DNA of 64,000 nt. Origin: Gigaspora margarita. Its lineage: Eukaryota > Glomeromycota > Glomeromycetes > Diversisporales > Gigasporaceae. The stretch is from contig WTPW01000070.1 of assembly GCA_009809945.1 (NCBI GenBank), positions 184,236 to 248,235 of the forward strand, in the 5' to 3' direction. Positions within the stretch are counted from its first letter, which is position 1; each line of letters starts with the position of its first letter. A program made the translations under genes and the position numbers. The notes under the pieces were generated by a model, which was not told the origin of the DNA, searched no databases, and worked only from the letters and a program-made list of their open reading frames with translations. Positions 10,960 to 21,402 of this stretch are shown in pieces.

Positions 10960-12036
10960 AAAAGCAAGGTCATAATTGATAAAAGAGCATAAGCAAGAGC
11001 AGAACTAATACAAGCATATATAATCAATTATATAAGAAAAGGAGACCAAAAGAATATATAAAGGATATAGCATTAGCATATCATCAGAACTTAGAATATT
11101 TAACCAAGATTACGGACCAAAAATACCTGAATGCAAAACTGACATAGTAATACAACAAAACTAACAGAATTTTCACTCAACTATTGGCTAACAAAATACC
11201 CAAGCTTAAGTTATTATGAACCAAGAAAAAGAGAAAAAAAGTCAATTTAAAGAATACTTTGATAACGCACCAGCATATCAAACAATATTAATAGCAAGAG
11301 AATATAACACTATAATAAAAGTACTTGAACCCTAGAAAGACTTGAAAAAATATATAAACAAGCACTTGAAAAACAGAAAAAAGAACCAAACCCAAAACCA
11401 ATCAAAAGAATATTTCCTGAAATAAAAGATTCCCTAACATATATAACTATAGGACATTTATCTAAAGATCAAGGAATCTTACAAAAAGGACTCAACCTAG
11501 AAAATCTACATATTAAAGATTATATACAATTCTGTCTATATACAGGAATCAGACCCAACTTTGAAACATAAAAATGGCAATAGTAGAATTTCCCGACCTG
11601 AACAAGATCAACTTCAAGACCCTAATGAATGGAATGGTATTCAATGGAATAAATTGGGTACAATTCAGAAATCACTTTGAATATGCAATACAAGTATATG
11701 TACCTTTAGACTATTAACACCAGGATACTTCACTAGGACAGCAGACAAAGGGTATATACGATGTACACAAGATGAAATCAGAGCAGACCTAGCAAGAGAT
11801 GAAAGAGAAAAAATAGGAGCCTATAACATAGTATTTATGAAAAACCTAATATATAAATTAGCATTATCATGTTTTGACTATGAAAGGTATTTACATTATG
11901 AAACACAATGGCTGACCTAACAGGCTACTTCGTTAGTGATTTTCATAATGGAACAAGAAGAAGAAGACATGATTGAAAATCAGTAGAAGATAATCCAAGA
12001 ACCTTTTTACTAGATAAAACCAACTTTACAGAAGCA
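10960..12036 (+). pseudogene. Capsid-like region, upstream part (retroelement)
   Basis: This holds several decayed, A-rich plus-strand stretches. A frame opening near 11575 encodes DLNKINFKTLMNGMVFNGI and then aromatic-rich sequence. By position, upstream of a CCHC knuckle, the region corresponds to the capsid of a Gag protein, but no capsid fold signature can be shown from sequence alone. Confidence 0.35.
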
Positions 12037-12351
12037 ATGAATATAATATATGAAGCTGCCCACAATGGAGGAAAAGGACAAGGAAACTTAGAATGTGCAA
12101 ATAATGATGGAAGATCAAGACAAGTATCATTCAGACTATGGTTTGATAAAACATATATAACACCAAAAATGATTAAACAAAAACAGAAGGACTTCAATAA
12201 AATAAAATTTGAACCTAAATATTTATTAGAAATAAATGAAGCATCAAACTTCCAAACCAAATTCACAAGAGATCTAAGCCTATGCCAAAACAATACATCA
12301 TTCTTAGAAGGACTACAAATAACTTTAGAAGAAATGTTACCACAAGAATGA
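12037..12351 (+). pseudogene. Capsid-like open stretch (retroelement)
   Basis: This 104-codon open stretch lies just upstream of the CCHC knuckle region. It is rich in Lys, Asn, Phe and Leu (FRLWFDKTYITPKMIKQKQK). Assignment as capsid rests on position alone. Confidence 0.35.
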
Positions 12352-12378
12352 TATGATTTAGAAGACTACAAATGCCAA

Positions 12379-12786
12379 ATGAACCTAATTAATAATGAAA
12401 TTACAACTACTGAACAATTCTTTGCAGCATTAGAAAGAGTATATGATTATTATAAATCAGAAAAAGTAGGACAATACTTTAGAGAACAGTTTGAAAAGAA
12501 ACAAGTACATTTTAGTAACAAAAAAGAATATTACGACAATGAAAAGAAAAAGAATCAGCAATTCAAGAAAGAAGGTTACAGAATAGTGCCTCTCAGAAAT
12601 ATGAAATGTTATCACTGTAAAAGAAAAGGACACCTAATAAGTGAATGTAAACTCAAAAATAAGAATAGATCCAATAAAGACAGCAAAAAAAAGAATTACT
12701 CAAAAGACAAATATTCAAAAGATAAGAAATATAAGAAAGAATACAGTAAAGAAAATGGATGTACTGACAGAAAAGGAAGGAAATAG
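12379..12786 (+). pseudogene. Nucleocapsid-like stretch with CCHC zinc knuckle (retroelement)
   Basis: The 135-codon open stretch contains a retroviral-type CX2CX4HX4C knuckle (CYHCKRKGHLISEC, about residues 76-89) followed by a long Lys/Ser/Tyr-rich basic tail. This is the usual nucleocapsid layout of Gag proteins and caulimovirus coat proteins, which bind the packaged nucleic acid. The retropepsin-like frame follows. Confidence 0.65.
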
Positions 12787-12949
12787 AAATCAAGAGATGA
12801 ATATAAAAAATGGAAACTCTTAAGAAAAGGAAAAGATTTATATAAGCCAAGGGAAGAAAGGGCAAAAAAATCATCATTTTACCCAAAGGACTCATCAGGA
12901 CAATTTCAAAAGAAAGATTGACTTACGATAAAGAAAAATATAAGAATAA

Positions 12950-13329
12950 GAAAATGTGGTGTGATCACTGCAAAACAGATACACATTTTACTAACAGTTG
13001 TTATAAATACTGAAAAGAAGAAGAAGGAATAGAAGACCCAATAGTATTTCACTCTGAAAAAGAGAAACACAAAGGATATTATAATAATAAAGAGAAAACT
13101 TTGATGAATATATAAGATTTACAAAGTACCGAGAGCAATATACCTTGAAAATCAAGAAGATTCTACTACCACAGAAGAAGGAACTGAATCATCAGAAGAA
13201 TCAAGTGAAGAATCAGAATATGAAACATATAACCTTGAAACCAAGAAACAACTAAACCAAAATGAGTACCCATCAGAAACATCAGAACCAACATCTGAAT
13301 TTGGAAATGAAAATGATTATTATTTCTAA
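12950..13329 (+). pseudogene. Second CCHC knuckle and acidic tail (retroelement)
   Basis: Near 12958-13010 a second knuckle of the form CX2CX4HX4C (CDHCKTDTHFTNSC) is visible. It is followed by sequence that includes an open acidic Ser/Glu stretch (SSEESSEESEYE) ending just before the protease-like frame. Two knuckles upstream of the protease fit a Gag-like arrangement. Confidence 0.5.
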
Positions 13330-13337
13330 ACGGGAGC

Positions 13338-13937
13338 ATGCCCAATACTCATGACCAACTCTCTAGAATAACTAAAGACTGTATTGGAGAGTATAACAAT
13401 AACAAATATTATAATAATTACCTGTATAAATATCCATGTACCAAAGAACTATTTACCTTTAATAAAGAAACATATTTTAACAGACCAAAATACTCTGCCT
13501 CTAATAATTATAACAAATTATTCTTTCCTGAACAAACAAAAATTAACAAGCTCAAAGCAAAAGGAGCAAAAGGATTCTACTTTATAGCACTAGTAAATAA
13601 TATACCAATGGAATTCAAACTAGATGAAGGATCAACTAACACATCAATGGGAATAAATTATGCAAAGAAATTAGGATTAGAAAACATAATAGCCAAACCA
13701 GCAATAGCTGAAGCAGTAGGAAACAATGTAAAAATATTAGGCAAAATAGTAGTCGACATTAAAATCAACAAATACTTAATGCAAAAACTAAAAATAGATG
13801 TATTAAACACTGAATCAAAATACATCCTCCTCAGTAATAAACATCAATCACAAATAGGAATATCAAAAGACCAAAAGAACCACCAAATCCTCATAAACAA
13901 TCAACCTATATATAATCAAAGAGTTCTCATACAATAG
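13338..13937 (+). CDS. Retropepsin-like aspartic protease (retroelement part)
   Basis: The 199-aa frame has, at about residues 78-170, the order of a retroviral-type protease: a hydrophobic strand (FYFIALVNNIPMEFKLDEG), a Ser/Thr-rich active-site turn, a helix (GINYAKKLGL), a central Ala/Val-Gly flap-like region, and a second hydrophobic half ending YILLSN. In Ty3-type elements such a domain cleaves the polyprotein and sits just before RT. Here an endonuclease IV-like frame intervenes. The family call is moderately sure. Confidence 0.5.
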   Translation: MPNTHDQLSRITKDCIGEYNNNKYYNNYLYKYPCTKELFTFNKETYFNRPKYSASNNYNKLFFPEQTKINKLKAKGAKGFYFIALVNNIPMEFKLDEGSTNTSMGINYAKKLGLENIIAKPAIAEAVGNNVKILGKIVVDIKINKYLMQKLKIDVLNTESKYILLSNKHQSQIGISKDQKNHQILINNQPIYNQRVLIQ

Positions 13938-14129
13938 CTGTGCAAACACAAAAAGTACAATATGTACAATGGTCACGGCAATGCACGAAGGCTACTGCCA
14001 AACCTATCTGAAGTATAATCTGAGGATAAACCTAGCAGCAAGTTTCGAGTATCCACATTTCACCATAAATCTTTTGCTAGTCCAAAGGCAAGTAAGAGAA
14101 TTTGAAAACCTGAGGCAAAAAGCAAAAAT

Positions 14130-14550
14130 TTAAAAGAAAACAAGGCGCCCAACAATAAAAAAAGTAACGAATCTATACAACCTAGCCAGCAAACTAAAGT
14201 AACAACAAATAAACTCAGCTAACAAAATTGATGATAAGGTGCCTGTTCCCTTTTGGTTAAAAGAAAACAAGGCACCCAACTCAATTAAAATAGAACTCAC
14301 TAGTGAAAGTAGTAAAAATCAATTAGAAAATAACAAACTAAAGGGTAAAAGAAAACAAGATATACCAACCTTAAGGTATAGAAAATCAATTATAACCTCA
14401 AGAGGATTAAAAAGAACCAATAAAAAATTAAAAGAAAATAAGGTGCTCGGTAAAGCCTCTATAACTGCGCCTACACAAGAAATAAAGGAAACAAATGCCC
14501 TAGCAAGACTAACTAAACCAAAGAAAACAAGGCAAGCCCAACAGATAAAG
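14130..14550 (+). repeat. Imperfect AAAGAAAACAAGGCGCCCAAC repeats
   Basis: Three to four degenerate copies of a unit like AGAAAACAAGGCGCCCAAC occur near 14138, 14261, 14437 and 14524. In the endonuclease IV-like frame they encode KENKAPN-type peptides and form a flexible, basic N-terminal linker. Confidence 0.5.
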
Positions 14551-15597
14551 ACTTTGCCTGAACAAGAAGATATTCCAAAAGAACTAAGCGAAATCTCAAG
14601 AAAAGAACACAATGAAAGAATCAAATATGACTTATTTACAATAGCATATATAGATTCAAATGCATTACAATTATTCTATAAGCAATGTGAAAGGAACAGG
14701 CATAGAAAGAAATTAATAGGTATAACATGCGATGGTCTATGGAAAGACATCGTAGAAGCAGTCATACAAACAGGAAGTAACATTATACAAACCTTTGTGC
14801 AGTATATACCTGCAAAATGTGAATTCAAAGACAAATTTGAACAAAACCAAATAACGTTGATAAGAGGACTACCCGACATAGAAAATGATGTCAGGATAAT
14901 AAAAGGCAATACAAGATCCCAACTAAAGTTGGTAAAACATGCAACTATGGGATTAGATTTAAGTGGTAAACCAATAAACCAGCAAGGTAATATAAACTGG
15001 AGAACAAAAAGAATAATAGAAGAAGTACAAAGAGCACATAACTTAGGAGCTAGGAACTATGTACTTCATATCAGAATAGCTCGAAATAATAACAAATCAG
15101 ACATAATAGAAATCCTGCTGGAAATATTAAAACAAACTAAAGACACAGACGTCACGATATTTTTAGAAAACTTAGCAGCAAATAAATGCTACGGTGTAAC
15201 AATAGAAGAACTATTTGAAATAAGAAACAAGGTTCATAAAGAAAATCGGTATAAGAAAAACCTTGCAACAGAAAAAATGATAGATGGAATTAAGTTGTGT
15301 TTTGATACACAATATTACTTTGCAGCAGGAGCAGGAAGAATAACAGAAGACTATAATAAAGTCTTAACAAAGTATGGAAAAGACATCCAACTTTGCCACA
15401 TAAATAATGTGATTCGCGCTAGAACCATCCAAGACAAAAACAGCCATACATATCAAATCAAAGAAACAATCTTTGGAAGTGGACATAATATCTACAAATA
15501 CCTGCTTATGGGATTATTACTCCAAGAAATATTTAAAACCATGGTACAACAATGTAAAGGAGCTGCAATATTAGAAAAACTCAGAAAAAGGGACTAG
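14239..15597 (+). CDS. Endonuclease IV-like (AP endonuclease family 2) protein (retroelement part)
   Basis: This is the longest frame of the element (452 aa). Residues 1-130 are a basic linker with repeats. From about residue 145 it follows the TIM-barrel of endonuclease IV: a strand near ITCDGLW, the helix KRIIEEVQRAHNLGARNYVLHI, the strand IFLENLAANKCYG (family pattern ENTAGQGS.LG), the block KLCFDTQYYFAAGAG (family pattern CLDTCHAFAAGYD), and IQLCHINN with a later DKNSH (family pattern IHLNDSK and DRH). Endonuclease IV enzymes cut DNA at abasic sites and use three zinc ions. Related proteins occur in some large DNA viruses. I know of no retroelement with one. It lies between the protease-like and RT frames. 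Confidence 0.7.
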   Translation: MPVPFWLKENKAPNSIKIELTSESSKNQLENNKLKGKRKQDIPTLRYRKSIITSRGLKRTNKKLKENKVLGKASITAPTQEIKETNALARLTKPKKTRQAQQIKTLPEQEDIPKELSEISRKEHNERIKYDLFTIAYIDSNALQLFYKQCERNRHRKKLIGITCDGLWKDIVEAVIQTGSNIIQTFVQYIPAKCEFKDKFEQNQITLIRGLPDIENDVRIIKGNTRSQLKLVKHATMGLDLSGKPINQQGNINWRTKRIIEEVQRAHNLGARNYVLHIRIARNNNKSDIIEILLEILKQTKDTDVTIFLENLAANKCYGVTIEELFEIRNKVHKENRYKKNLATEKMIDGIKLCFDTQYYFAAGAGRITEDYNKVLTKYGKDIQLCHINNVIRARTIQDKNSHTYQIKETIFGSGHNIYKYLLMGLLLQEIFKTMVQQCKGAAILEKLRKRD

Positions 15598-15627
15598 GAT
15601 AAACAAGAACAAATTAAAGAAGTACAA

Positions 15628-15906
15628 ATGCTGAGATATTTCGCTATGGATATATTACCATCAGCTATGGAATTAACAAAAGAACTAACTGATAGAATCA
15701 AAGAATTAAACAAATGGGACCCAAGGAAAGGAATACAATATAGTGATTTATCAATGGAAATTGTAAATAACTACCAAGAAAATTCAATAGACCCAATGGA
15801 TTACTTAACAAACTCTTTAAAGAATCTAAGCTTAGAAAGGAAAGAAAGACATCGTAATGAACAAGAAGATACTGCAAGAAAGAATATCCAAAATGATAAA
15901 ACATGA
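15628..15906 (+). CDS. 92-aa charged helical protein (retroelement part)
   Basis: The frame starts at ATG a few codons after the endonuclease IV-like frame and is rich in Glu, Lys, Asn and Leu (SLERKERHRNEQED). No family is recognised. It may be a structural or linker protein of the element. Confidence 0.35.
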   Translation: MLRYFAMDILPSAMELTKELTDRIKELNKWDPRKGIQYSDLSMEIVNNYQENSIDPMDYLTNSLKNLSLERKERHRNEQEDTARKNIQNDKT

Positions 15907-16807
15907 CAAATAACTCACAAAATAAATGAGTTAAGAAACAAATATTCACCAGTAATAGGACCTTCAAAGAAGAAAAATAATAAATCACCAACCTCACCAT
16001 CATTCACAAACATATTTAGAAGAATGAATGATGACTTAGATGAAATCAAAAGATTACGAGAAGAAGAAAACCCAGAAGGATTAGTAACAGATTTAGAGAA
16101 ACTAATAGAAGACATTGCAAACATAGAAACAAAACATCTAAAAATAGCAAAAATGGACAATAAAGATGTCCATAAAAACTAAAAAATGATACAAGAAATA
16201 CCCACACTACCAGAAGAAGTTAGAAGATACTCTGGTACCGAAAGGGAAAAACTGTGGAATGCAATTCAATGGGTAGATAGACAAAATGAAATAACACAAG
16301 ACTCTGTTAAAAAGAAATACAGAAAAAAGAAATAGAATATCAAAATGATGCAAACAAACTATTAGGACTAACAATAAATAAATATAGACAACTTGAAGAT
16401 TACGAGAAACAGGCTATACAACAAGAATTATTAAGAACATCTGTAAATGACCCAGATGAAGAACGAAGAAACCAAGCAGATATTAAGTATAATGAATTCA
16501 TGTGAGAAAGCTTAAAAAGCCCTAGAAAAATACAACCTATAAAGATAGAAAACACAGAAGACTTATTCAAACAATTAAAAATAGATAGCGAGCAATTAAA
16601 AGAAATAAAAAAAGAAAAGGTACAAAAAGAACAAGAATTAAAGAAAACCATAGACCAAAATTCAGACAATGAAAGTGATTTATAGGATAAAGAAATCCAA
16701 AAAAAACATGATGAATTTACAAAAAATATTAACAAAAAGATAGAAAGCGAGTAGCTACAACAAACTACGGATCAAACTACAAGAAAAATGAAGGACTAAA
16801 ACCTTTA
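15907..16807 (+). pseudogene. Coiled-coil-rich coding remnants (retroelement)
   Basis: The stretch keeps the A-rich, Lys/Glu-rich coding texture of the element with helix-prone segments (NDDLDEIKRLREEE, LEKLIEDIANIETK). An ATG frame near 16186 opens MIQEIPTLPEEVRRYSG. No family is recognised. Confidence 0.4.
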
Positions 16808-17227
16808 ATGATACAAGATGAAATAACATCAAAAGAAACATCAAGACAACATTTGAAAAGACCAAGCATTAATAGCATGGCAAGTACAAATAGCATACCG
16901 AGTATATACCTAAATGATAATAAAACAGCAACATTGCCAGTAGACTACCAAGAAACCTATCAAATAGGAACAGATAGGAATTTATACCAACAAGGAGACA
17001 TAGAAATAGAAGATGATGAAGATTTATACAAACAACAATATAATCAACAAGAAACCCTTCAAAGTGGTTCCTTTATAACTAAAGGAATTAATTATATATT
17101 CGGAGGGAAAAAGAAAAGCAATAATGACCTTAGAACAAATATAATAAAAGATCAAGCAATAGAAAATATAAATAGTGAACAGGATAACCCAGAGTTCACT
17201 AGAAGAAGAAAAATATCAAATAAGTGA
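16808..17227 (+). CDS. Hydrophilic 139-aa open stretch (retroelement part)
   Basis: It is rich in Thr, Ser, Asn, Gln and acidic residues, with the segment GSFITKGINYIFGGKKKS. It lies just upstream of the RT region and may be a linker. No family is recognised. Confidence 0.3.
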   Translation: MIQDEITSKETSRQHLKRPSINSMASTNSIPSIYLNDNKTATLPVDYQETYQIGTDRNLYQQGDIEIEDDEDLYKQQYNQQETLQSGSFITKGINYIFGGKKKSNNDLRTNIIKDQAIENINSEQDNPEFTRRRKISNK

Positions 17228-17395
17228 AGAACCTACAAAAGCAAGAATAAAGCTGATTACAGAAAAATAATAGAAGATGACAAAAAGAAACTTCAAGATG
17301 AATATGAACAAATACAAAAACGAAAAGAAGAACAAAATAAACAAAATGAACAGAATGAACAAATAGAATATAATCAAGAAGGATTAGAAATAGGA

Positions 17396-18226
17396 ATGGA
17401 TGAAGGCTTACAATCACCATTCATGAGACCAGTACACAATAAACCAAGCACACTAGTAGGACCAAAAGATGATCAAACCTCTTTTGGATACGAACTACAC
17501 AATATAGAAATCAAAGGAATTAAAGAAAAACCATTAAAAACAAGAAAAATCAAAATAAATATACACGAAGAACTTGGACATATACCAAACGAAATTAGAA
17601 GACACATAATACTGACATTAGGAACTGGAACACAATTAAAAACAAATGAAGAATGTGTACTAAAACCTTATACGTGGACACCAATAAAAATAGATAAAAA
17701 AGGAGATTACCTGGTAACAACTCCAATGCATATTGCCAAAGAAGGAATATGCATACAACTCAGAATTATTAATGATCACCAGATATGGGCAATCAATTAT
17801 ACAAATAACACAAAGAAAATAGTGAAAAAAAGGCACATTGGTAACATAAAAACTATTAAAGAAATATTCCATTATAATAAGTATGAAATGGAAATCGATA
17901 AAAAAGAAATATCAGAAAAAGAAAGACTAAAAATCCTAATAAATAACACGCACGAGAACTATAAAAACGTAATGAAACCAATATTTGAAGAATTTATTCA
18001 AATATTCAGAAGAAAAGTTGAAAAAGGAACATCCTTTAACAAGAAAATGTTTGAAGAAATAACACTTGACCTTACAACACCAGAAAATGATATACCTTTT
18101 AAAGTAAAAGCTGACAAAATAAGACAATATTCAGAGGACCAAATAGAACAAGCAGATAAATTATATACAGAACTTAGAGAAAGTGGACACATTGCCCATC
18201 CAAATCAACTTGGATGTCACCTTTAG
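17396..18226 (+). pseudogene. Beta-rich domain and N-terminal part of reverse transcriptase (retroelement)
   Basis: In this 276-codon open stretch residues about 40-160 form a strand-rich domain of unknown family (GTGTQLKTNEECVLKP). A weak likeness to the dUTPase fold cannot be proved by eye. From about residue 215 it enters the Ty3-type RT fingers (ITLDLTTPENDIPFKVKADK, then LYTELRESGHIAHP). The RT core continues downstream. Confidence 0.55.
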
Positions 18227-18835
18227 TAATAGTACCAAAACCTGATGGCAGCTATAGAGCCACAGTAGATTATTCAAACCTAAATAAATATCTAAAGGAT
18301 GACCCTTATGAAATACCAAATATTAATGTCTTGCTACAAAAATTAGAAAGCTAAAAAATTTTTTCCACCTGAGACTTTAAGAGTGCGTTTTATCAGTTCC
18401 TCTTAGGAAACAAGATAAATATTTAACTGCTGTATTTTTCCCTGGCAAAGGAAAATACGAGTTTAATAAATGCCCTATGGGTATTAAGACCGCACCCGCA
18501 TATATGATGCATTATATATATGAATTGTTTAGAGACTATCCATTTGTATTTGTATACATGGATGACCTAACAATTGCATCAAACTCTGTAAGGGACCACA
18601 TCAAACATATTCGAATGGTATTCGAATGCATAAAAAAGGGGGAAATGATACTCAAGGCAGAAAAATGTGAATTTATTAAAGAAGAAATAATGATTTTAAA
18701 TCATAAAGTTAAATACGGACAAATATCACCAAACCAAGTCAAAATTAAAGAAGTCAAAAAGCTTAAACCACCAATAGATATACCTGGAGTTAGAAAATTT
18801 ACAGGATTCATGAACAACTTTTGAAGAACTTTGCT
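18227..18835 (+). pseudogene. Ty3/Gypsy-type reverse transcriptase core (retroelement)
   Basis: Recognisable RT blocks are VPKPDGSYRATVDYSNLN, the PYEIPNI block, the GIKTAPAYMMHYI helix, and the catalytic VYMDDLTIAS motif near 18553, followed by LKAEKCEFIKEE and VRKFTGFMN. These are in the order of Ty3/Gypsy and caulimovirus RTs, which copy packaged RNA into DNA. The domain is broken. Confidence 0.85.
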
Positions 18836-19550
18836 ATAATAGCTGCACCAATATATGATCTATTAAAGAAAAATAAGAAATTTGAATGGACCTCAGAATG
18901 CCAAAAAGCATTTGAAGAACTTAAAGATAAAGTGTACAATGCAATAGCTTTAACTTACCCAAAGAAAGGATATTAATTAATCTTAGAAACAGATGCCTCA
19001 GATAATGGAATAGGCGCAGTACTTAAACAAATTAACCCAGAACTAGCACATTATAAAACTAAAGAAGCANNAGAAAATGGAACTAAGGAAAATAAAGAAC
19101 TTACNAAATCAGAAGAAGAAGTAATAGAATTTGGATCACATTCCCTAACACAAAGCCAAAGATTATGGGGATCGACACAGAAAGAACTGTATGCAATATA
19201 TTTTTACTTAAAAAATTGGAGACACTACATAGGAAATAAACCAATCATAATACGAACAGATAATACAGAAGTAGCCAAAGCAAGAAAGATGCCAAGAAAT
19301 CAGATGATGGAATCTTGAAAACTAGAAATAGATAGGAATTACAATATTAAGAAAATACAATATATTAAAGGATCAACAAACAATGTATCAGATTGGCAAA
19401 GCAGACATATGGGACTAATTGAAAATAATAAAGAATTAATTAAATCAAAAGAAGGAATTATTAAGAAAAAAGAACCTATAAAAGAACTGCCGCCTGGACT
19501 CAAAATTAATAATACCTTTGGAAATAAACAAGTAACACTTGATCTTTAAA
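18836..19550 (+). pseudogene. RNase H domain (retroelement)
   Basis: Downstream of RT are PIYDLLKKNKKFEWTSECQ (the usual connection) and LETDASDNGIGAVLKQ, the first RNase H strand with its catalytic Asp. Then come YAIYFYLKNWRHYI and IRTDNTEVAKARKM, which carry the later RNase H blocks. This domain removes RNA from RNA-DNA hybrids during reverse transcription. It is followed directly by the transposase rather than by a chromodomain-type integrase. Confidence 0.8.
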
Positions 19551-19551
19551 A

Positions 19552-20485
19552 ATGGAATTAATATTACCAATACCACCATTACATCAAATTAAAGAAATAA
19601 TTAAAAATGAATCAAGATGTTTAGAATACTTACAGGACTTATCAGTACTACCTAGAACCATGACTTGCTTATATTGTAATAATCCAAATATGAACCTCGA
19701 GACCAAAACATTGACATTCAACTGTGGGAAAAGAGATTGCTGAAAAAGGATATCAATCTTTAATGGAACAATATTCTCAAATGCCAAACTAGATTGTAAC
19801 CAAATAATGGAATTAAGCTATTTTTGGTTAAGTAAGGCAACGCGTAAACAACTCAATATTTATACAAAAATTACACCTACCAATATCACAAGATGGATAC
19901 AAACTTTTAGAGCCATTGTGACTCAAGAAATTCAAATGTGTAAAACTAAGATAGGAGGCCTAATATCATTGTAGAGATAGATGAGTCATTGTTTTACAAA
20001 AATCACCAAAACAAATCTGAACAACTATGGGTATTTGGAGGGTTAGAAAGAATTTCTGAAAAACAAATATTTGCAACAATTTGTAAGGACCGAACTGCTG
20101 ATACCTTATTAAACCTTATCCAGAAATATGTACACCCAAACTCAATAATCTACTCAGATATGTTCAAAAGTTATGACCAAATCTTTACACGATTAGGAAT
20201 CCAGCATCACCAATAAATCACAACCAAGGAATGAGAATGATAGATTTTGATGAAACAACAAATGAATTAAAAATATATCACACCAATAAACATTAAAGCA
20301 ACATAGCGTATATTAAAAGACTCAATACCAAAAAGGAATCGGAATAAGAAGGATTTACTGAAACACCTTATGGAACAAATATGGCGAAGACAAAACAAAC
20401 AATGCATATGGAATGCGTATATTGAATGTTTACAAAACAAATACGAAGATATCATTGAATTTATTGAAAATTATAAAACTGAATA
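19552..20485 (+). pseudogene. IS1595/ISXO2 (Merlin-type) DDE transposase in the integrase position (retroelement)
   Basis: The first open stretch (19552-19743, 63 codons) carries a zinc-ribbon-like CLYCNN...CGKRDC. The second (19989-20216, 75 codons) has QLWVFGGLERISEKQIFATI, CKDRTADTLLNLIQKYVHP and IIYSDMFKSYDQ, the core of the ISXO2-like transposase domain. A later block near 20284 carries IESNIAYIKRLN, matching the NTIE...WR part. The family (IS1595 in prokaryotes, Merlin in eukaryotes) moves DNA transposons by a DDE mechanism. Here it lies right behind RT and RNase H in the same orientation and composition, where Ty3-type elements carry an rve integrase. No rve integrase was found. It is broken. 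Confidence 0.8.
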
Positions 20486-20639
20486 ACTTGGATTAATAAT
20501 CAAAATAAACAATTAAAACAAATCAGAAAATATAAAAGCACACCTCAGTGAACCAACTTAAAGAATAAATTGAACTTACAGAAAAAACTAAAAAAACTCC
20601 AAAAATCAAAGAACCTAACAAACTGAACTCTAAAATCAA

Positions 20640-20770
20640 AATGAACCCTAAAGGATCTGGAAACCTCTATTGCAAGAAATGTGACCTCTATGTCAAAGAT
20701 CCTAAGGACCACCAATGCAAGTATGACCTAACCCTTCTGGCTAATGAAGAAATCCAAAGTATTCAAGATT
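20640..20770 (+). pseudogene. Small zinc-finger segment (retroelement)
   Basis: The stretch encodes GSGNLYCKKCDLYVKDPKDH followed by a further Cys, which looks like a C2HC-type zinc finger. It lies between the transposase and the CCHC protein. Confidence 0.4.
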
Positions 20771-20817
20771 AGAAGAATAACACACTTGGAAAATTAGCTG
20801 AAGAAATTAAAAATGAT

Positions 20818-21054
20818 TTGTTTGGAACCACTCCACCAAACAACCCTTATCTTAAAGGAACTAGTCCTAAAGGAAAAGAAAGGGAATCTTTTTACGAAAT
20901 CAAAGATAAGCAAAAGAATCAAGGAAAATATACTTGCAATATTTGCAAAGAACCAGGACATACAAATCGTTATTGTTCAACGAATAAGTGTTATAAATGT
21001 AACGAATTAGGACATCAAGCACGTGACTGCGATGAAGCAAGAAAAGATCATTAA
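20818..21054 (+). CDS. Protein with two CCHC zinc knuckles (retroelement part)
   Basis: The 78-aa frame has two tandem CX2CX4HX4C knuckles, CNICKEPGHTNRYC and CYKCNELGHQARDC, at about residues 40-73. This is the nucleocapsid type, yet it sits downstream of the pol-like region. It may be a second nucleic-acid-binding protein. Cys-rich sequence (YCTYCKTSRHENHQC) continues downstream. Confidence 0.6.
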   Translation: MFGTTPPNNPYLKGTSPKGKERESFYEIKDKQKNQGKYTCNICKEPGHTNRYCSTNKCYKCNELGHQARDCDEARKDH

Positions 21055-21402
21055 AACTATAGTAGTACAAGTACTAATGCGTCAACACCAAAATACTGTA
21101 CCTATTGCAAGACTAGCAGACATGAAAACCATCAATGTAGAGTTGTCAGATTATTAAAAGAAAATGCAAATATATTCTGCAAATGCAATCCTGAAAGAAT
21201 CATCCAAAGAAAAGAAGAACATATCAACTAGGCTGCATATAACAAGCAGCGAGATAGTCACTATTGTTGTAGAAAAGAATATAAAAGACCTACTGCAAAG
21301 GAAGATCTTCATTACATTCGAGGACTATTTACTGACCCATACTCACATCAAGTAATTTACATTGAAGAAACCCTTTACTGTAAAGGATGTTATTGTGAAT
21401 TT

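Noticed and set aside
14319-14909. Minus-strand frames opposite the endonuclease IV-like protein
   Set aside because: They are antisense shadows with Phe/Leu/Ser-rich composition caused by A-rich coding on the other strand.
17396-17880. dUTPase domain before RT
   Set aside because: The strand-rich layout is suggestive, but no conserved dUTPase motif can be pointed to, so it is not called.
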